64,000 bases of DNA from assembly GCA_019116525.1 (NCBI GenBank), contig DXBM01000010.1, forward strand, positions 1 through 64,000, read 5' to 3'. The position numbers were made by a program, and so were the translations under genes. The stretch is from Candidatus Olsenella pullistercoris (GTDB lineage: Bacteria > Actinomycetota > Coriobacteriia > Coriobacteriales > Atopobiaceae). Below the pieces are notes generated by a model. The model was not told the origin of the DNA. It saw only the letters and a list, made by a program, of their open reading frames with translations, and made no database searches. Shown here piece by piece: positions 43,018-49,839 of the stretch. Position 1 is the first letter of the stretch, and each line of letters begins with the position of its first letter.

Positions 43018-44866
43018 CGAGAAGGACCTTGAGCTCGACCAGCGCGCCGAGCTCGCGCGCGGCGAGGCCGCCGTTGCGGATGAGGAGCTCGAGATGCCCG
43101 AGGACGCCCTCGGCACGGCCGCTCGCCTCTGGGGCGCGGCCTCCGGGCAGCGCTGGCGCCTCGTGGTCGCCGCGGTCTGCTCTGTGGGATACGTCGCGGG
43201 CAGCCTCGGCGCCACCGCCTACAGCGCGGGGCTCATCGACCTGCTCTGGGGCAACATCCAGGAGGCGTTCTCCCTGGGTGCGCCGTTCGTCGTGACGCTC
43301 GAGAACGGCGGGACGCAGATCCTCACCTTCCTGGGGATTTGGACGGCTGCCGCGGTGGCATACACGGTCCAGGTGCTCGTCATGGCGAGCTTTGCCGAGC
43401 GGCTGAACCTCAGCCTGCGCAACCAGATCTCCGAGAAGCTCGCGCGCCTGCCGCTCTCCTACTACGATGCGCACCAGCCGGGCGACACCATCAGCCGGGC
43501 CACCAACGACCTCGACAAGATCTCCGAGGTGCTCCAGCGCGGGCTCCTCCAGCTCGTGATCGCGGTGTGCATGGTCGGCGGCGCCGTCGTGCTCATGGCT
43601 ACCTACGACCTCGTTCTGACGCTCGTCTTCGTGGCGTTCGCCCTGGCCGCCTCCGTGGCCACCAAGCTCGTCTCGGGCTACACGCTCAAGGTCGCCGCGG
43701 CGCGCCAGGCCTCGCTCGGCGCGCTCACCGGTCGCGTCGAGGAGGCCTACAGCGGCCGCGCCGTCATCAAGGCATTCGGTCGCGAGGGCGCGAGCCGCAA
43801 GGAGGTCCTTGCAGCCGCGGAGGAGCTTGCCCAGGCCTCGGGCACCGCTGACTTCGTGACCAACGCCATCACGCCCGCCATCCGCTTCCTGATGCGCCTC
43901 TGTCAGGTGACCGTTGGTCTTCTCGCCGGCGGCATGCTCGTCATGGGACAGATCAGCGTGGGCACCTTCCAGGCGTTCTTCCAGTACGTCATGCAGGCGT
44001 CCGAGCCGCTCACGCAGCTCTCCCTCACCGTGAACATGCTCCAGGGCGCGCTCGCTGCGGCGGAGCGCGTGTTCGCCCTGCTCGACGAGGGCGAGGTCGT
44101 GCCCGATCCGGCGGTGCCCGCCGAGCTCGCCGAGCCCGTGCGCGGGCGCGTGTGCTTCGAGCACGTGCGCTTTGGCTACTCCGCGGACCGTCCCCTCATG
44201 CGCGACGTCTCGCTCGTTGCCGAGCCCGGCCAGAAGGTGGCCATCGTCGGCGCCACGGGTGCGGGCAAGACGACCCTCATCAACCTGCTCATGCGCTTCT
44301 ATGAGGTCGATGGCGGGCGCATCACGCTCGACGGGGTGGACACGCGCGAGCTCACGCGCGCCGAGCTTCGGCGCCAGTTCGGAATGGTGCTCCAGGACGC
44401 GTGGCTGTTCGAGGGCACGATCGCCGAGAACATCGCCTACGGCAAGCCGGGCTGCACGCGCGAGGAGGTCGAGGCTGCCGCTCGCGCTGCGCACGTTGAC
44501 TTCTTTGTGCGGACCCTGCCGCGCGGCTACGACACGATGCTCTCCAACGACGCCGAGAACATCTCGCAGGGCCAGCGTCAGCTCCTCACGATCGCGCGCG
44601 CGATGCTCACCGATCCCGCGATCCTCATCCTGGACGAGGCAACCTCGAGCGTCGACACCCGGACCGAGCAGGCCATCGTGCGCGCGATGGAGGCCATCAT
44701 GGAGAACCGCACGAGCTTCGTGATCGCGCACCGGCTCTCGACAATCGTTGACGCCGACCTCATCCTCGTCATGGAGCGCGGAACAATCATCGAGCAGGGC
44801 ACGCACGCCGAGCTTCTCGCCGCCGGTGGCGCCTACGCCGAGCTCTATCGCAGCCAGTTCGCCTGA
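43010..44866 (+). CDS. ABC exporter half-transporter, subunit B
   Basis: 618 residues. A charged N-terminal extension of about 40 residues, six membrane helices, then an ATPase with Walker A GATGAGKTT, Q-loop VLQDAWLFEG, Walker B AILILDEATSSVD with the catalytic Glu intact, and a signature ISQGQRQLLTIARA, in which Ser-Gln-Gly-Gln replaces Ser-Gly-Gly-Gln. The complementary defects of the two subunits fit a heterodimer. ATG 43010 has GAGGGGAGG upstream; the frame open from 42881 is a shadow of the first gene. The stop TGA is the first three bases of a dispersed repeat. Confidence 0.9.
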   Translation: MPSEKDLELDQRAELARGEAAVADEELEMPEDALGTAARLWGAASGQRWRLVVAAVCSVGYVAGSLGATAYSAGLIDLLWGNIQEAFSLGAPFVVTLENGGTQILTFLGIWTAAAVAYTVQVLVMASFAERLNLSLRNQISEKLARLPLSYYDAHQPGDTISRATNDLDKISEVLQRGLLQLVIAVCMVGGAVVLMATYDLVLTLVFVAFALAASVATKLVSGYTLKVAAARQASLGALTGRVEEAYSGRAVIKAFGREGASRKEVLAAAEELAQASGTADFVTNAITPAIRFLMRLCQVTVGLLAGGMLVMGQISVGTFQAFFQYVMQASEPLTQLSLTVNMLQGALAAAERVFALLDEGEVVPDPAVPAELAEPVRGRVCFEHVRFGYSADRPLMRDVSLVAEPGQKVAIVGATGAGKTTLINLLMRFYEVDGGRITLDGVDTRELTRAELRRQFGMVLQDAWLFEGTIAENIAYGKPGCTREEVEAAARAAHVDFFVRTLPRGYDTMLSNDAENISQGQRQLLTIARAMLTDPAILILDEATSSVDTRTEQAIVRAMEAIMENRTSFVIAHRLSTIVDADLILVMERGTIIEQGTHAELLAAGGAYAELYRSQFA

Positions 44867-44900
44867 CAGAGGGTGACAGAGGGGACGGGGGAATCTGTCA
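44864..44900 (+). repeat. 27-bp dispersed REP-like repeat, partial plus full copy
   Basis: A partial copy (TGACAGAGGG, whose TGA is the stop codon of the ABC gene) is followed at 44874-44900 by a full copy that begins TGACAGAGGGGAC and ends GGGAATCTGTCA. The same 27 bases occur inverted at 47264-47290 and twice at 54767-54822. The ends are complementary (TGACAGA with TCTGTCA), so the element can fold. Confidence 0.85.
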
Positions 44901-44907
44901 ACACGTT

Positions 44908-44985
44908 GCCCCACTTGCCCCACTTGTACCAGGTGCAGGTGGGGCAACACCGTGTCGCCCCATTTGTACCTGGTACAAATGGGGC
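44908..44985. repeat. two tandem palindromes of a 29-bp family
   Basis: Copy 1 (44917-44945) is imperfect and is preceded by an extra GCCCCACTT at 44908. Copy 2 (44957-44985) is a perfect palindrome with 14-base arms (GCCCCATTTGTACC and its complement) around one central base. Copy starts are 40 bases apart. They lie between the ABC genes and the interrupted NlpC/P60 gene. Confidence 0.85.
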
Positions 44986-45124
44986 ATGCGGGACGGGCAA
45001 GGGCGTGCGGGCAGCTCAAGCGTGGGTGAACGCGTCGTCGGACGCGGTTGCCATTTCATTTGGAGGTGCTAAAGTCTTCAAACGGTTTAGTGTTTGCAGC
45101 CGTTCTGATCGTTTGGAGCTTGTG

Positions 45125-47089
45125 ATGAGAGTCAAGGTGCTGCTCGCCTCGTGCGCAATCGTTCTCGCGCTGCTTGCCTGCCCGACGGAGGGTGCTGGCG
45201 CGCTCGAGAGGGGCGATGGGCCGGCAGAGTCCGTCATCGCCGCGAGCGCGGCAGGCGTCGACGAGGGGGCGCCCCTTGGTGACATCCTCACTGAGGGGGA
45301 TTCCCTCGAGGAGGGCATCGTCGAGGGGGGCGCGTCCGTCAGCGCGACCGACCCTGAGAAGGGAGTAGCGCTCGAGGGCGAGACCTAAGTCCTGGTGGTA
45401 GATGAGGGCCAGGGCGAGACGGGCGTCGCTGACTCAGACGAGCCCGAGAGCTCAACGGGCGTAACGGATACCGTGCTTGCTGGGGACGGCGAGGAGAGCG
45501 CTTCCGACGGGGTCTCTGACGAGGGTGACTCGTCTCTTGAGGATCAGGTGCCCGCTCCCGATGCTTCAGCCGTTACGGGCGACGCTGCCGAGGGGCCGCT
45601 CATGCCCAGCGACGACATCCTCTCCCTTGATGACCCTGCGACGGACTTCTCCCTCACCGATGAGGAGGCTGCCGAGGAGGGAGTGAAGGGCGTCAGCGAG
45701 CAGTCTGACGCTGCCGCCGAAACGGCAAAGCAGGTCGCAACAGTTACAAGCTATCGCATGTACAACCCCAACTCGGGCGAGCACTTCTACACGCTGAGCA
45801 CCTACGAGCGCGACAGCCTCGTCAAGGCTGGCTGGAGGTACGAGGGGGTCGGCTGGACCTCGGTGGTCAAGTCCAACACGCCGGTCTATCGCCTCTACAA
45901 CCCCAACGCGGGAGACCATCACTACACGACCTCCGCGTACGAGCGTGACAGCCTCATCAGGGCAGGCTGGCGCTACGAGGGCGTTGGCTGGTACTCAGAC
46001 GACGACAAGGGGATCGCGCTCTACCGCACGTATAACCCCAACGCCTCTACGGGCACGCATCACTACACCACGAGCCTCTACGAGCGCCTCAACATCGTCT
46101 CGGCCGGCTGGCGTTATGAAGGCCTCGCCTGGTACGCGGTTGACCTTGGACCCTTCGCTCCGAGCGACGCCGATCCCGGCTGGGTCGAGAGCGGCGGAAG
46201 GAGGTTCTACGTTGGCGAGAACGGCCAGGCCGTCACGGGCTGGCAGACCATCGGCGGGACGCGCTACCACTTCGACGGGCGCGGTCGTCTCTCAACCGGC
46301 CTCTCCGACATTGATGGCACCGTCTATTATCTCAAGTCCGACGGTACCCCCGACGCCGGCTGGAAGGACATGGCGGGATATCGCTACTACTTCAACTCTG
46401 ACGGCTCCATGTACCGGAGCGGCTGGCTCACGCTCAGCGGCAAGACCTACTACCTCGACAAGACCTCCGGTGCCATGGCCACCGGCGACAAGTGGATTGA
46501 CGGCGTGCTGCGCCCCTTCTCCTCCAACGGCGTCTGTCTCAAGACCGGCTACCAGGTGAGCTGGAAGGGCCTGCACCTCGCTGCCGAAAACGTTAGTCTT
46601 CCGAGCTACGCCAACGGCTCGAGCTGGAGCTACGTGCACCCGTGCACCATCTCGGCGGGCGCCACGCGCGAGCAGTGCATCGAGGCCTTCATTGCGGTCG
46701 CCTACGAGTACATGAACGCCGGCACGCCCTGGGTCGACAACAACTGCGGTCGCCCTGGCACCACGGTCGACTGCTCCGGCCTCGTCATGGAGGGGCTCTA
46801 CGCGGCGGGCATGGACCTCACCGGCGTCGCGGGCGGGGACTTCAACCCCTACAGCAAGTACTACTGGAACCACAGCTTCGCCAACACGTGGCGCGAGAAC
46901 CAGACGTTCCAGCCCGTCTCGCGCTCCGAGCTCGAGCGTGGCGATCTTGTCTACTGGAACGGTCACGTTGCCATCTACCTTGGCAACGGTCAGATCATCG
47001 AGTCCACCTCGGTGGCATCCAACGTGCACGTGAGGAGCCTCTACGCCGAGAACCTCATCCTCGGTTACGCGAGGCCGTTCACCAAGTAG
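45125..47089 (+). pseudogene. secreted NlpC/P60 wall protein interrupted by in-frame TAA
   Basis: One frame runs from ATG 45125 (GGAG upstream) to 47089 but is broken by TAA at 45386-45388. The first 87 codons give a signal peptide (VKVLLASCAIVLALLACPTEGAGA, possibly a lipobox) and an acidic Ser/Glu-rich linker. The acidic linker resumes directly after the stop (VLVVDEGQGETGVADSDEP). The rest holds three YRLYN repeats, choline-binding-type GW repeats and an NlpC/P60 domain. Without read-through, the catalytic part lacks a signal peptide and could not be exported. A point nonsense mutation, a sequencing error or programmed read-through are the alternatives; the uninterrupted similarity of the linker on both sides supports a single ancestral gene. 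Confidence 0.75.
45395..47089 (+). CDS. downstream segment: YRLYN repeats, choline-binding-type repeats, NlpC/P60 domain
   Basis: The 564-residue open frame after the TAA, with a possible GTG start at 45395 but no ribosome site. Order: acidic linker (about 1-115); three YRxYNPN repeats (about 120-250); four or so choline-binding/GW-type repeats (VTGWQTIGGTRYHFDGRGR, PDAGWKDMAGYRYYFNSDG, YRSGWLTLSGKTYYLDKTSG); then an NlpC/P60 endopeptidase with catalytic Cys in TVDCSGLVMEGLY and His in GHVAIYLGNGQII. Such enzymes cut stem peptides. The GW repeats normally bind phosphocholine, matching the LicC/LicA/LicD genes of this window. Confidence 0.75.
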   Translation: MVDEGQGETGVADSDEPESSTGVTDTVLAGDGEESASDGVSDEGDSSLEDQVPAPDASAVTGDAAEGPLMPSDDILSLDDPATDFSLTDEEAAEEGVKGVSEQSDAAAETAKQVATVTSYRMYNPNSGEHFYTLSTYERDSLVKAGWRYEGVGWTSVVKSNTPVYRLYNPNAGDHHYTTSAYERDSLIRAGWRYEGVGWYSDDDKGIALYRTYNPNASTGTHHYTTSLYERLNIVSAGWRYEGLAWYAVDLGPFAPSDADPGWVESGGRRFYVGENGQAVTGWQTIGGTRYHFDGRGRLSTGLSDIDGTVYYLKSDGTPDAGWKDMAGYRYYFNSDGSMYRSGWLTLSGKTYYLDKTSGAMATGDKWIDGVLRPFSSNGVCLKTGYQVSWKGLHLAAENVSLPSYANGSSWSYVHPCTISAGATREQCIEAFIAVAYEYMNAGTPWVDNNCGRPGTTVDCSGLVMEGLYAAGMDLTGVAGGDFNPYSKYYWNHSFANTWRENQTFQPVSRSELERGDLVYWNGHVAIYLGNGQIIESTSVASNVHVRSLYAENLILGYARPFTK

Positions 47090-47123
47090 GGCGCGCTCGC
47101 GTCGGAGCCAAGGTCGCTCGTAA

Positions 47124-47180
47124 GAAAGTGCCGCCGGTGGGTTATCTGGCAAACCAGAACTACCCACCGGTGGCACTTTC
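47124..47180. repeat. long imperfect hairpin (26-27 base arms)
   Basis: Arms 47124-47149 and 47154-47180 are complementary except for a few positions. They begin GAAAGTGCC and are separated by a CAAA loop. It may terminate the upstream transcript, but it has no T-tract and looks like a mobile palindrome such as a REP. Confidence 0.75.
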
Positions 47181-47194
47181 CATGCGTTTGGCGA

Positions 47195-47242
47195 GAAAAA
47201 CGCCCCGCTGACGCCGCTTCCCACCAGCGGCGTCCGCGGGGC
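47195..47242 (-). terminator. rho-independent terminator of the fmdB-like gene
   Basis: Read on the minus strand, a 17-base stem (47242-47226 with 47218-47202, one mismatch) is followed by GTTTTTC. Confidence 0.85.
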
Positions 47243-47244
47243 TG

Positions 47245-47290
47245 GACAGAGGGGACACAGACTTGACAGATTCCCCCGTCCCCTCTGTCA
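47245..47290 (-). repeat. 27-bp REP-like repeat, inverted copy
   Basis: Bases 47264-47290 are the reverse complement of the repeat at 44874. A second partial arm at 47245-47256 (GACAGAGGGGAC) pairs with 47278-47289, making a hairpin. It begins two bases after the stop codon of the fmdB-like gene. Confidence 0.85.
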
Positions 47291-47292
47291 GG

Positions 47293-47526
47293 TTAGTCGT
47301 TGTGCGGGCAGTTCTCGCACTTGCTGGGCGCTGGGGCGCCGGAACCCTTGCCGCGCTGGTCGGTGTTGTAGAAGCCAGAGCCCTTGAACACGATCCCGGA
47401 CGGGTCAAAGACGCGCTCGGCCTCGTGCCCGCAGCTCGGGCAGCTCACCTTGGGGTGGGCGCTCATCGGGTGCTCCACCTCGAACGTTGCGTTGCAGCTT
47501 GGGCAGTGATAATCGTAGCGTGCCAT
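47293..47526 (-). CDS. FmdB family zinc-ribbon protein
   Basis: 77 residues with two CxxC pairs, CPSC near residue 8 and CPSCGH near 30, forming a FmdB/CxxC_CXXC_SSSS-type zinc ribbon (ARYDYHCPSCNATFEVEHPM), then DPSGIVFKGSGFYNTD and a third Cys pair near the end (CENCPHND). Function is unknown; members are called putative regulatory proteins. ATG 47526 is chosen over GTG 47532 because GGAGG is seven bases upstream of it. Confidence 0.88.
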   Translation of the reverse strand: MARYDYHCPSCNATFEVEHPMSAHPKVSCPSCGHEAERVFDPSGIVFKGSGFYNTDQRGKGSGAPAPSKCENCPHND

Positions 47527-47676
47527 ACTCACCCTCCGAAGGACCTTAGCTTAACCGCAGGATACTTTACCCAACCGCGGCAGCCTCCTTGGCGAGAAAG
47601 TGACATGACGCCGAGATTACGCAGAAGCGGCCCGCTTTGGCTATCATGGGCGGGGCAAAACGACGATGGGGGAGAG

Positions 47677-49035
47677 ATGGACGTATCAGGCGCGATTTTT
47701 GACTGCGACGGCACGCTCGTCGACTCGATGGGCATGTGGGGGAGCGCCTTCGGCTGGCTCTGCGAGCGCCATGGCGCCACGGGCGTGACCCAGGAGCAGG
47801 TGGAGTCTCTCTCGCTGCGCGACGGCTGCGCCCTTCTGCACGACGAGTACGGCGTGAGCGCCGAAGCCGACGAGCTCTACGAGGAGATCTGCGCGCGCGT
47901 CCGGGAGGCGTACGCGAGCGAGGTCCCCCTCATGCCCGGCGTCCGTCGCCTGCTCGACGAGCTCGCTGCCGCGGGGGTTCCCATGGTCGTCGCCTCCTCG
48001 ACCCCCGTTCGCGAGCTCAGGTGCGCGCTCTCCGCGCACGGCCTGGACGGCTACTTCCAGGACGTTGTGAGCACCGAGGACGTGGGCGGGCGCGACAAGG
48101 AGTTCCCGGACGTCTACCTCGAGGCGGCGCGCCGGCTCGGCACGCCCGTCGAGGGCACCTGGGTCTTCGAGGACGCTCCCTTCGGCGTGCGCACGTCCCG
48201 TCGCGCCGGCTTTCCGGTCGTGGGCATCCTGAACGAGCACGACGGCCGCCGCGAGGAGGACATCCGCCCGTGGGCAGACGTCTTTGTCCACAGCCTCGAG
48301 GAGGTTTCGCTGCCGCTCCTGCGCGACTACGAGCGACCGGCCGCCGAGAAGGGCGCGCCGCTTAGGGCCCTTGTGATCGCCGGCTCCCCGGAGCCGAGCG
48401 CCCCCTCGCTCGTGGCATCGCTCGCGCGCGGGGCCGACTACGTCATCTGCGCCGACGGCGGGGCTGACGTGTGCCGCGCCGCGGGCGTGGTGCCCGACGT
48501 CTTCTGCGGCGACGCCGACTCCGCCTCGCCGGCCGCCGCGGCGTGGGCGCGCAGCGAGGCGCGCGAGAGCGTGAGCCTCCCGGTCGAGAAGTACGCGACC
48601 GACCTCGAGCTCGCCATCGAGTGCGCGCGACACGAGGCGTCCCGACGCGAGGCGCCGCTCGCCCTCACGCTCACGTGCGCCTCGGGAGGACGCCCTGACC
48701 ACGCGCTCGCCGTCGTGGGCCTGCTCGCCCTGTCGCGCGCCTCCTCGGCTCGCCTCGTGGAGGACGGCTACGAGATGAGGATCGTCTCGGCGTCGGGGGA
48801 GCGTGCCTGGAAGCTGGGGGAGCGCGCGCTCGGGCGCACCTTCTCTGCCGTGGCGGTGGCCCCGGACACGGTCGTGAGCGAGCGCGGCATGCAATGGGAG
48901 CTCACCGACAAGCCAATGGAGCTCCTTGGCGACCTTGGCATCTCGAACGTTGTCACGAGCGCGGGCGCGGAGGTGTCCTGCGCGAGCGGGGCAGTTGCCG
49001 CGTTTTTGCTGGGCGCTACAGAAACGCCACAATAA
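47677..49035 (+). CDS. HAD phosphatase fused to thiamine pyrophosphokinase
   Basis: 452 residues. Residues 1-220 are a HAD subfamily IA phosphatase: FDCDGTLVDSMG (nucleophile Asp), VVASSTP, KEFPDVYLEAARRLG (Lys) and WVFEDAPFGV (acid pair). From about residue 229 a thiamine pyrophosphokinase fold follows: YVICADGGADVCRA, VFCGDADSAS and VEKYATDLELAIECA, then a thiamin-binding C-terminal beta domain (RGMQWELTD...SNVVTSAGAEVSCASGAVAAF). TPK makes thiamine diphosphate from thiamine and ATP. The HAD half may dephosphorylate thiamine monophosphate to supply it, but that is inference from fusion only. ATG 47677 follows GGGGGAG; the frame open from 47263 is not coding. Confidence 0.85.
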   Translation: MDVSGAIFDCDGTLVDSMGMWGSAFGWLCERHGATGVTQEQVESLSLRDGCALLHDEYGVSAEADELYEEICARVREAYASEVPLMPGVRRLLDELAAAGVPMVVASSTPVRELRCALSAHGLDGYFQDVVSTEDVGGRDKEFPDVYLEAARRLGTPVEGTWVFEDAPFGVRTSRRAGFPVVGILNEHDGRREEDIRPWADVFVHSLEEVSLPLLRDYERPAAEKGAPLRALVIAGSPEPSAPSLVASLARGADYVICADGGADVCRAAGVVPDVFCGDADSASPAAAAWARSEARESVSLPVEKYATDLELAIECARHEASRREAPLALTLTCASGGRPDHALAVVGLLALSRASSARLVEDGYEMRIVSASGERAWKLGERALGRTFSAVAVAPDTVVSERGMQWELTDKPMELLGDLGISNVVTSAGAEVSCASGAVAAFLLGATETPQ

Positions 49036-49049
49036 GTAGGGGTTTTCCC

Positions 49050-49077
49050 TTGCGGTGCCCACCGCATGTGCTATATT
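49050..49077 (+). promoter_or_regulatory. promoter of rpmB
   Basis: TTGCGG and TATATT are separated by 16 bases, about 60 bases before the rpmB start. Confidence 0.6.
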
Positions 49078-49136
49078 CATACAGCTGTGAAAGTAGCGGG
49101 CGCGAAAGAGCGCCGCGCCCCCGAGGAGGTACGAGC

Positions 49137-49325
49137 ATGTCCAAGGTCTGTGAGTTCTGCGGCAAGCACGCCGTTGCGGGTCACTCCATCAGCCACTCCC
49201 ACCGTGTGGTGAACCGCACGTTCAAGCCCAACATCCAGCGCGTCACGGTCGTTGTCGACGGTCACCGTCGCAAGGCCAACGTCTGCTCGCGCTGCCTCAA
49301 GTCCGGCAAGATCGCCCGCAGCTAG
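49137..49325 (+). CDS. rpmB: 50S ribosomal protein L28
   Basis: 62 residues, MSKVCEFCGKHAVAGHSISH followed by NRTFKPNIQRV and CSRCLKSGKI. It is the C+ form with four cysteines for zinc. GAGGAGG precedes ATG 49137. It has its own promoter and a strong terminator, so it is monocistronic. Confidence 0.97.
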   Translation: MSKVCEFCGKHAVAGHSISHSHRVVNRTFKPNIQRVTVVVDGHRRKANVCSRCLKSGKIARS

Positions 49326-49347
49326 GCACATCCCATCGCACGTGCAA

Positions 49348-49376
49348 GGGGGCCGTCCACGGACGGCCCCCTTTCT
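49348..49376 (+). terminator. rho-independent terminator after rpmB
   Basis: A perfect 11-bp stem (GGGGGCCGTCC at 49348-49358 with GGACGGCCCCC at 49361-49371) is followed by TTTCT. Confidence 0.9.
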
Positions 49377-49390
49377 GTGCGCAGCCCGCG

Positions 49391-49418
49391 TGGCGGCGTC
49401 GCCGCCCTGCGCTATAAT
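49391..49418 (+). promoter_or_regulatory. putative promoter of the Asp23/Gls24-fakA operon
   Basis: A consensus TATAAT at 49413-49418 with a weak TGGCGG 16 bases upstream, about 40 bases before the first start codon. Confidence 0.55.
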
Positions 49419-49459
49419 CACAGGGATTGCGAGTGCCCTTCCAGGCGAGAGGAGACCAC

Positions 49460-49807
49460 ATGTCTGCTGTTGTTCCAGGAACGCTGAGGGTGTCCAACGA
49501 CTGCATTGCTGACCTCGCGGGCTACGCCGCGCTCGAGTGCTACGGCGTCGTTGGCATGGCGGAGATCGACGAGCAGGCCGGCGTCGCGCGCCTGCTGCCG
49601 TCCCAGCGCCTGCGCAAGGGCATCGACGTCGCCGCCGCGGGCGGCCGCGTCTCGGTCGACCTCCACGTCATCGTTGAGCAGGGCGTCAACATGGCCTCGG
49701 TCGTCGGCAACCTCACGAGCTCCGTCAAGTTCCTGCTCAAGCAGATCGCCGAGCTCGACAACGTTGACGTGAAGGTCCACATCGAGGGTCTGCGCAACGC
49801 GCGCTAG
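49460..49807 (+). CDS. Asp23/Gls24 family protein
   Basis: 115 residues of the Asp23/Gls24 (YloU-like) family: GTLRVSNDCIADLAGYAALECYGVVGMAE, then SVDLHVIVEQGVNMASVVGNLTSSVKFLLKQI and VDVKVHIEGLR. The family includes alkaline-shock and envelope-stress proteins. As in Bacillus (yloU-yloV), it directly precedes the DAK2/FakA-like kinase gene. AGAGGAG lies five bases before ATG 49460. Confidence 0.9.
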   Translation: MSAVVPGTLRVSNDCIADLAGYAALECYGVVGMAEIDEQAGVARLLPSQRLRKGIDVAAAGGRVSVDLHVIVEQGVNMASVVGNLTSSVKFLLKQIAELDNVDVKVHIEGLRNAR

Positions 49808-49839
49808 GCTCCCCTGACGCAGAACCGAGGTCCCTGAAC

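Noticed and set aside
42947..45019. 690-residue open frame on the minus strand across the ABC exporter genes
   Set aside because: It mirrors the GC-rich coding pattern of two unmistakable ABC genes on the plus strand and has no recognisable domain. Similar antisense frames at 60484-62337, 49804-52734 and 13099-14709 were rejected for the same reason.
44873..45124. Upstream start for the interrupted wall protein
   Set aside because: The stretch is made of palindromic repeats; the signal peptide and ribosome site place the start at 45125.
45386..45388. Recoded stop (selenocysteine)
   Set aside because: The codon is TAA, not TGA, and there is no cysteine-rich or SECIS-like context.
47527..47676. 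TPP riboswitch before the HAD-TPK fusion
   Set aside because: I could not find the conserved CUGAGA and related segments of the thiamine aptamer in this gap.
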